Assembly: GCA_045345765.1 (NCBI GenBank)
Contig: CP148265.1
Span: 2,914,001 to 2,978,000, forward strand
DNA length: 64,000 nucleotides
Direction: 5' to 3'
From: JAOARY01 sp045345765
GTDB taxonomy: Bacteria; Bacillota; Clostridia; Peptostreptococcales; Peptostreptococcaceae
Part shown: one piece after another, positions 60,156 to 64,000 of the stretch
Layout of the letters: every line of letters begins with the position of its first letter
Numbering within the stretch: the first letter of the stretch is position 1
Position numbers and translations under genes: made by a program
Notes under the pieces: model-generated
Seen by the model: the letters and a program-made list of their open reading frames with translations, nothing else
What the model was told of the DNA's origin: nothing
Database searches by the model: none

Positions 60156-60397
60156 GCATAATATTTATTCTATAATAATTAAAAATGCAATAATATAATG
60201 GTTATAAAATGATAAATATATAAATAATATTATAATAATATTATAATATAACTAAAATTTATATATTTAGATATATAGAATTATGATATAATTAAATAAA
60301 ATTAGGTTAAATTAGAATAATTATTAAAAATTTATCTGTATTTTTTTGATTAAAATTCAATCTAATTTTGAATAATTATTAAAGGAGAGGTTTTGTA
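60156..60397. other. AT-rich region upstream of the GDSL lipoprotein gene
   Basis: No gene seen. A 14-nt direct repeat GAATAATTATTAAA occurs at 60315-60328 and 60370-60383, the second copy leading into the ribosome binding site. Promoter elements cannot be picked confidently in this A/T background. Confidence 0.4.
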
Positions 60398-61357
60398 ATG
60401 ACAAAAATTTTTAGAAGTTTAATTCCTTTGTTTATTTTGACATTCGTTTTTTTTGGTTGTACAAAAGAAAACAAGGAAAATGAAATCAAGGCTGAAAACA
60501 ATATCACAAAAATAGTAGCGTTTGGTGATAGTTATTCTGATAATGGTGAAGCTAAAAGAATTTCAACTGAAATTATGAATTTAGAAAATCCACCAGAGAA
60601 TGCTTATATAAAGCCTTCGAATGATTTGTATTGGAATAATAGATATTCAAATGGAAATACTGCCGTTGAAGTTTTTGCGTCAAATTTAAATGTGGAACTT
60701 AAAAATTATGCTACTGGAGGAGGTACTACTGGTATATCAAATTATTCAGCTTGGATGGATGTTTTAGGTGGAACAGGAGTATTAGGACAAATAAAGAAAT
60801 TTGAAAATGATTTAGATGGTAAAGAAATAGATGAGAATGCGCTTTATTTTATATTTGCTTCAGGAAATGATTATTTTTACCATATGGATTACAATATAGA
60901 GAGTGAAATTTCTGAGGTTGCATTAAATGCTACAAAAAATATAAAGACATCTATAGAAAAACTAACAAATATAGGTGCAAAGAAATTTTTTGTAGTAAAG
61001 AGTACAGATTTATCTTTAGTTCCATATGAAATTACAACAAAAAGAACAGAGGATGCGAAATCTTTTACAAAAGTGTTTAATCAAAATTTAGAAAAAGAAA
61101 TAATGCCTTTAAAAGAAAAATTGAATATAGAAATAATGATTTTTGATCCAATTAAGGTAAGTGATAAAATAGTAAAAAATCCAGCTGAATATGGAATAAG
61201 TGTTTTAGATACAGAATGCCAAAGCACATATCCAAAAATTTTACCTAAAAAAGAGAATGAAGATGAATATTATTTTTGGGATGAGTGGCATTTTAGTAAA
61301 AAAGTACATAAATTACTTGGGGATGCTATGTTTGAAACATATAAAACTTTAAAATAA
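60398..61357 (+). CDS. GDSL/SGNH-family esterase lipoprotein
   Basis: 319 aa. A lipoprotein signal peptide ends in TFVFFGC (lipidated C21), so it is anchored on the outer face of the membrane. SGNH blocks are visible: I VAFGDSYSDNG, II GGGTTG, III FASGNDYF and V DEWHFS. This GDS-Y-SDNG form is typical of secreted lipases/esterases and thermolabile-haemolysin-like proteins. Lipid or carbohydrate ester substrate unknown. AAGGAGAGG precedes the ATG. It is 24 nt upstream of a chemoreceptor gene, possibly cotranscribed. Confidence 0.88.
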   Translation: MTKIFRSLIPLFILTFVFFGCTKENKENEIKAENNITKIVAFGDSYSDNGEAKRISTEIMNLENPPENAYIKPSNDLYWNNRYSNGNTAVEVFASNLNVELKNYATGGGTTGISNYSAWMDVLGGTGVLGQIKKFENDLDGKEIDENALYFIFASGNDYFYHMDYNIESEISEVALNATKNIKTSIEKLTNIGAKKFFVVKSTDLSLVPYEITTKRTEDAKSFTKVFNQNLEKEIMPLKEKLNIEIMIFDPIKVSDKIVKNPAEYGISVLDTECQSTYPKILPKKENEDEYYFWDEWHFSKKVHKLLGDAMFETYKTLK

Positions 61358-61381
61358 AAAATAATAAAAGGTGTGATTTTT

Positions 61382-63442
61382 GTGGGTAAAGGTTTTAAAA
61401 GTATTCAGACTAGATTTTTAAGTATTTCTATTTTGGTTATATTTATAGTTTTTATTACAATTGGGACTGTAATATCATATAAAGTAAGTAAACAATCTTA
61501 TTTAGATTATATAAATAATTCAAATGAACAGATAAAATTAGCTACAAATACTATAAATAATTTTTATAATAAAATTGATAGAGATATAGAGTTTTTATCA
61601 AATGAGCCTTTAGTAAAAAAAGCTATTTCAGATAATATTAAAATTTACAAAGATAATGTAGATGAAGTTTTTATGACACCATCAAAAAATTCGCAAGTAG
61701 AAAGGGATATCTATAAAATATTTGATAGATATGCAAAATCAAATCCAGGGACATTATATGTATATTTAGCAAATAATGATAAAGGGTTTTTAAATTGGCC
61801 AGAAACTACTATTAGTGCAAATTATGATCCAACAACTAGGGAGTGGTACAAATTAGGCTTAAATAGTAAGGGCAAAGTTTTAAGAACGACACCATATAAA
61901 GCTACAAGTGGAGCTATGGTTATAAGTAATGTAAGCTCATACAAGGATGAATTTGGGAATATTGTTGGAACAATAGGTATTGATGTTGAACAAAGAGTAA
62001 TAAGTGAAATGCTTCAAAAAATGAAAATTGGAAAAGAAGGTTTTTTTGTACTTGTTCATGATAATGGTTGTGTAGTAGCTGATGGTCATGATTCTAATAA
62101 TAATTTTAAAATGATTAAAGATATAAATATAGATGGGCTTGAAAATATCTTAAATCATCAAATTTTTGATATACAATTTGACTCCAAAAAATATGTGGTT
62201 AATCCAAAAAAGATTGAAGGTACAAATTGGACTATAGCATCTTTTATGTCTGAAAATGAATTACAATCTGGAGCAAATGATATTAAAAAAGACATAATAA
62301 TAATATCTATAGTAATGCTTATTATAACAAGTATTATAAATATATTTAGTGCAAAATCATTAGTATCACCGATTATAAAATCAGCAAATTATCTTCAGAT
62401 ATTGGCTGGGGGAGATTTTTCAAATGAATTTGATAGTAATTTAATATCGAGAAAAGATGAAATAGGTACTATTTCAAATGGAATAAATAATATGAAAAAT
62501 TCGTTAATTTTTTTAGTAAAAAGCATTAAAGAAGAATCTTTTAGTATTGATGAAAAATCAAAAACTATAGTTAACAATATGGATATTTTAAATAATGATC
62601 TTTATGAAATTTCATCAACAACAGAAGAATTAGCCGCAGGGATGGAAGAATCAGCAGCTGCAAGTATACAGATGTTTGATACTTCAAGAGCTATTGAAGA
62701 TATAGTAAACGGTATGGCTAAAAAAACACAAGAAAATGCTATATTAGCAACTCAAATAAGTACTAGAGCAAGTTCTATGAAAGAAGATGTCTATAATGCT
62801 AGAAACAAAACTAAGGATATTTTATATAAGACAAAAAATGATTTAGAAAAATCAATAGAAAATTCTTCTGTTGTAAATCAAATAAATATATTAACAGATT
62901 CTATAATGGAAATAACAGAAAAAACAAATTTACTTGCATTAAATGCAGCAATAGAAGCTGCTAGAGCTGGCAATGCAGGAAGTGGATTTTCAGTTGTTGC
63001 TGATGAGATAAGAAAATTAGCAGAACAATCAAAAGATGCTGTTTTACAAATTCAAGAAGTAACAACTAAGGTAACATCTTCTGTTAGTGATTTATATAAT
63101 TCATCAAATGAACTGTTACGATTTGTATCAGATGATATAGCAAAAGATTATGAGGTAATGTTTGATGTTTCTAAAAAATATAATGAAGATGCTATTTTTG
63201 TAGATAGTATAATTAATGATTTTAGTGCAAATGCACAGGAGTTGTTAGCATCAATACAGGAGTTATTAGAAGGCATTGATGGAGTACAAAAAGCATCTAA
63301 AGAAGGAGCAGATGGAACTTCTAATATAGCTCATAGTGTGAGTACTGCAAATGATAAGGCTTCAATGGTCTTAAAAGATGTAATTGAATCTAAAAAAAGT
63401 ATAGAGAGATTAGAATCTGAAGTTAAAAAATTTAAAATATAG
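61382..63442 (+). CDS. methyl-accepting chemotaxis protein
   Basis: 686 aa. Membrane helix 1 at ~8-33 (FLSISILVIFIVFITIGTVIS), an extracytoplasmic dCache-type sensor at ~35-300 (FLNWPETTISANYDPTTREWY, GTIGIDVEQRVI), membrane helix 2 at ~303-325, HAMP at ~325-380, and a cytoplasmic signalling domain with the conserved hairpin tip EKTNLLALNAAIEAARAGNAG (from about residue 513) and VVADEIRKLAEQS. It senses an extracellular ligand; the dCache class often binds amino acids. The GTG start at 61382 follows AAAGGTG. No CheA-binding tether pentapeptide at the C-terminus. Confidence 0.94.
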   Translation: MGKGFKSIQTRFLSISILVIFIVFITIGTVISYKVSKQSYLDYINNSNEQIKLATNTINNFYNKIDRDIEFLSNEPLVKKAISDNIKIYKDNVDEVFMTPSKNSQVERDIYKIFDRYAKSNPGTLYVYLANNDKGFLNWPETTISANYDPTTREWYKLGLNSKGKVLRTTPYKATSGAMVISNVSSYKDEFGNIVGTIGIDVEQRVISEMLQKMKIGKEGFFVLVHDNGCVVADGHDSNNNFKMIKDINIDGLENILNHQIFDIQFDSKKYVVNPKKIEGTNWTIASFMSENELQSGANDIKKDIIIISIVMLIITSIINIFSAKSLVSPIIKSANYLQILAGGDFSNEFDSNLISRKDEIGTISNGINNMKNSLIFLVKSIKEESFSIDEKSKTIVNNMDILNNDLYEISSTTEELAAGMEESAAASIQMFDTSRAIEDIVNGMAKKTQENAILATQISTRASSMKEDVYNARNKTKDILYKTKNDLEKSIENSSVVNQINILTDSIMEITEKTNLLALNAAIEAARAGNAGSGFSVVADEIRKLAEQSKDAVLQIQEVTTKVTSSVSDLYNSSNELLRFVSDDIAKDYEVMFDVSKKYNEDAIFVDSIINDFSANAQELLASIQELLEGIDGVQKASKEGADGTSNIAHSVSTANDKASMVLKDVIESKKSIERLESEVKKFKI

Positions 63443-63454
63443 ATATGATAGGAG

Positions 63455-63501
63455 CTGTCATGTTAACATAAAAAATTATGTTGATGTGACAGTTTTTTTT
63501 T
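63455..63501 (+). terminator. terminator of the chemoreceptor gene
   Basis: CTGTCA...TTAACATAA pairs with TTATGTT...TGACAG and is followed by nine T residues. The outer GGAGCTGTC resembles the ends of the repeat at 2451-2542. Confidence 0.9.
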
Positions 63502-63619
63502 ATAATTAAAATTTAATCTTTTTCTAAGAATGAATTTATAAATTTATATTAGAATATAATTGTATATAATTTGTTTAATTAATAATTAATTCAAAAAAGA
63601 AAATTAAGGGGGATTTTAT

Positions 63620-64000
63620 ATGAAATGGACATCGTTTTTAAGAGTAATTCTCAGTAGAAATTTTAAACAGTTTATATTTAAAGGGGATATAAAAGAATTA
63701 GAGTTTGAAAATTTAAAGAATTTAGGTTTATATATACATATACCTTTTTGTAAAAATTTATGTAGTTTTTGTCCATATCAGAAAGTTTTGTATGAAGAAG
63801 AATTAGCAAGAAATTATAAAGATGCGTTGATAAAAGAAATAAAAATAGTTGGTGAAAATTTAAAGGAGAAAAAAGAGATTGAATCATTATATTTTGGAGG
63901 AGGAACACCAGCATTATTAATAGATTATATCAAGGAAATATTAGATACTTTAGAATTATACTTTGATATTAAAAATGGAATAGGAATAGAATTACATCCA
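63620..64000 (+). CDS. HemN/HemW-like radical SAM protein (partial)
   Basis: The first 127 codons are present; the gene runs off the right edge. YIHIPFCKNLCSFCPY holds the radical SAM C-x3-C-x2-C motif, and LYFGGGTPALL is the glycine-rich SAM-binding segment of the coproporphyrinogen III oxidase-like group. Members are oxygen-independent haem-synthesis enzymes, haem chaperones or other radical SAM enzymes (for example with C-methylase roles); the fragment cannot separate these. AAGGGGG precedes the ATG. Confidence 0.8.
   Translation, partial: MKWTSFLRVILSRNFKQFIFKGDIKELEFENLKNLGLYIHIPFCKNLCSFCPYQKVLYEEELARNYKDALIKEIKIVGENLKEKKEIESLYFGGGTPALLIDYIKEILDTLELYFDIKNGIGIELHP

Noticed and set aside
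60315..60383. Direct repeat GAATAATTATTAAA upstream of the GDSL gene as an operator
   Set aside because: It is A/T only, unspecific and not placed around a recognisable promoter. Noted but not interpreted.

Overview
The window is very AT-rich. It uses TTG and GTG starts freely behind strong AGGAGG-type ribosome binding sites, and short intrinsic terminators separate most transcription units. Together with T-box control, BirA-, CodY-, Fur- and MarR-type sites, an electron-bifurcating [FeFe]-hydrogenase, indolepyruvate:ferredoxin oxidoreductase, butyrate kinase and an ornithine-racemase-like enzyme, this points to the chromosome of a low-GC, strictly anaerobic, amino-acid-fermenting member of the Clostridia (Peptostreptococcaceae/Tissierellia-like). 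No species is claimed. I see no tRNA, CRISPR array, insertion sequence, prophage or plasmid function.

Layout. 1-2.4 kb: split ThrE-type threonine/serine exporter and glyA. 2.5-6.6 kb: an unusual AAA+ regulator lacking GAFTGA, overlapping an ornithine/alanine-racemase-family gene, then a convergent AbgT transporter. 7.2-11.8 kb: hydC-hydB-hydA bifurcating hydrogenase operon behind a Fur-box-like site. 11.8-13.6 kb: RNase P RNA, then a convergent orphan zinc metallopeptidase resembling the anthrax lethal factor catalytic domain. 13.7-15.7 kb: MATE exporter and MarR regulator sharing a two-operator divergent promoter. 15.8-20.4 kb: leucine T-box and leuACDB. 20.6-28.9 kb: a second MATE exporter, a small Cys-rich protein, pcrA, M18 aminopeptidase, patatin-like protein, and a metallophosphoesterase paired with an unknown protein. 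29-33 kb: cysteine desulfidase, bioB with a BirA operator, and a radical-SAM operon. 33.2-36.2 kb: ArsR regulator and a four-domain CoA-disulfide-reductase/rhodanese/TusA/DsrE protein. 36.3-39.9 kb: EamA transporter with a long structured leader, MFS transporter, and a YkgJ-type protein. 39.9-46.5 kb: sigma-54 activator, sigma-54 promoter, iorAB, a membrane protein and butyrate kinase. 46.5-49.8 kb: two paralogous BrnQ carriers. 50.3-54.0 kb: secreted nuclease and class II aldolase. 54.5-59.3 kb: rRNA-modification genes (rsmF-like, rsuA-like, rlmD-like) with a PHP phosphatase. 59.4-64 kb: cyclase-family enzyme, GDSL lipoprotein, chemoreceptor and a truncated radical-SAM gene.

The genes together describe amino-acid uptake (BrnQ, AbgT), oxidative deamination products feeding ferredoxin (IorAB), acyl-phosphate to ATP conversion (Buk), and hydrogen disposal from ferredoxin plus NADH (HydABC), alongside leucine and C1 biosynthesis. 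The most unusual items are: the lethal-factor-like metallopeptidase, whose N-terminus resembles cargo of contractile injection systems; a ~390-nt structured non-coding transcript upstream of the EamA gene; a textbook sigma-54 promoter for iorAB; a BirA-controlled bioB promoter nested inside its neighbour's terminator; and the regulator that has lost its sigma-54 contact loop.
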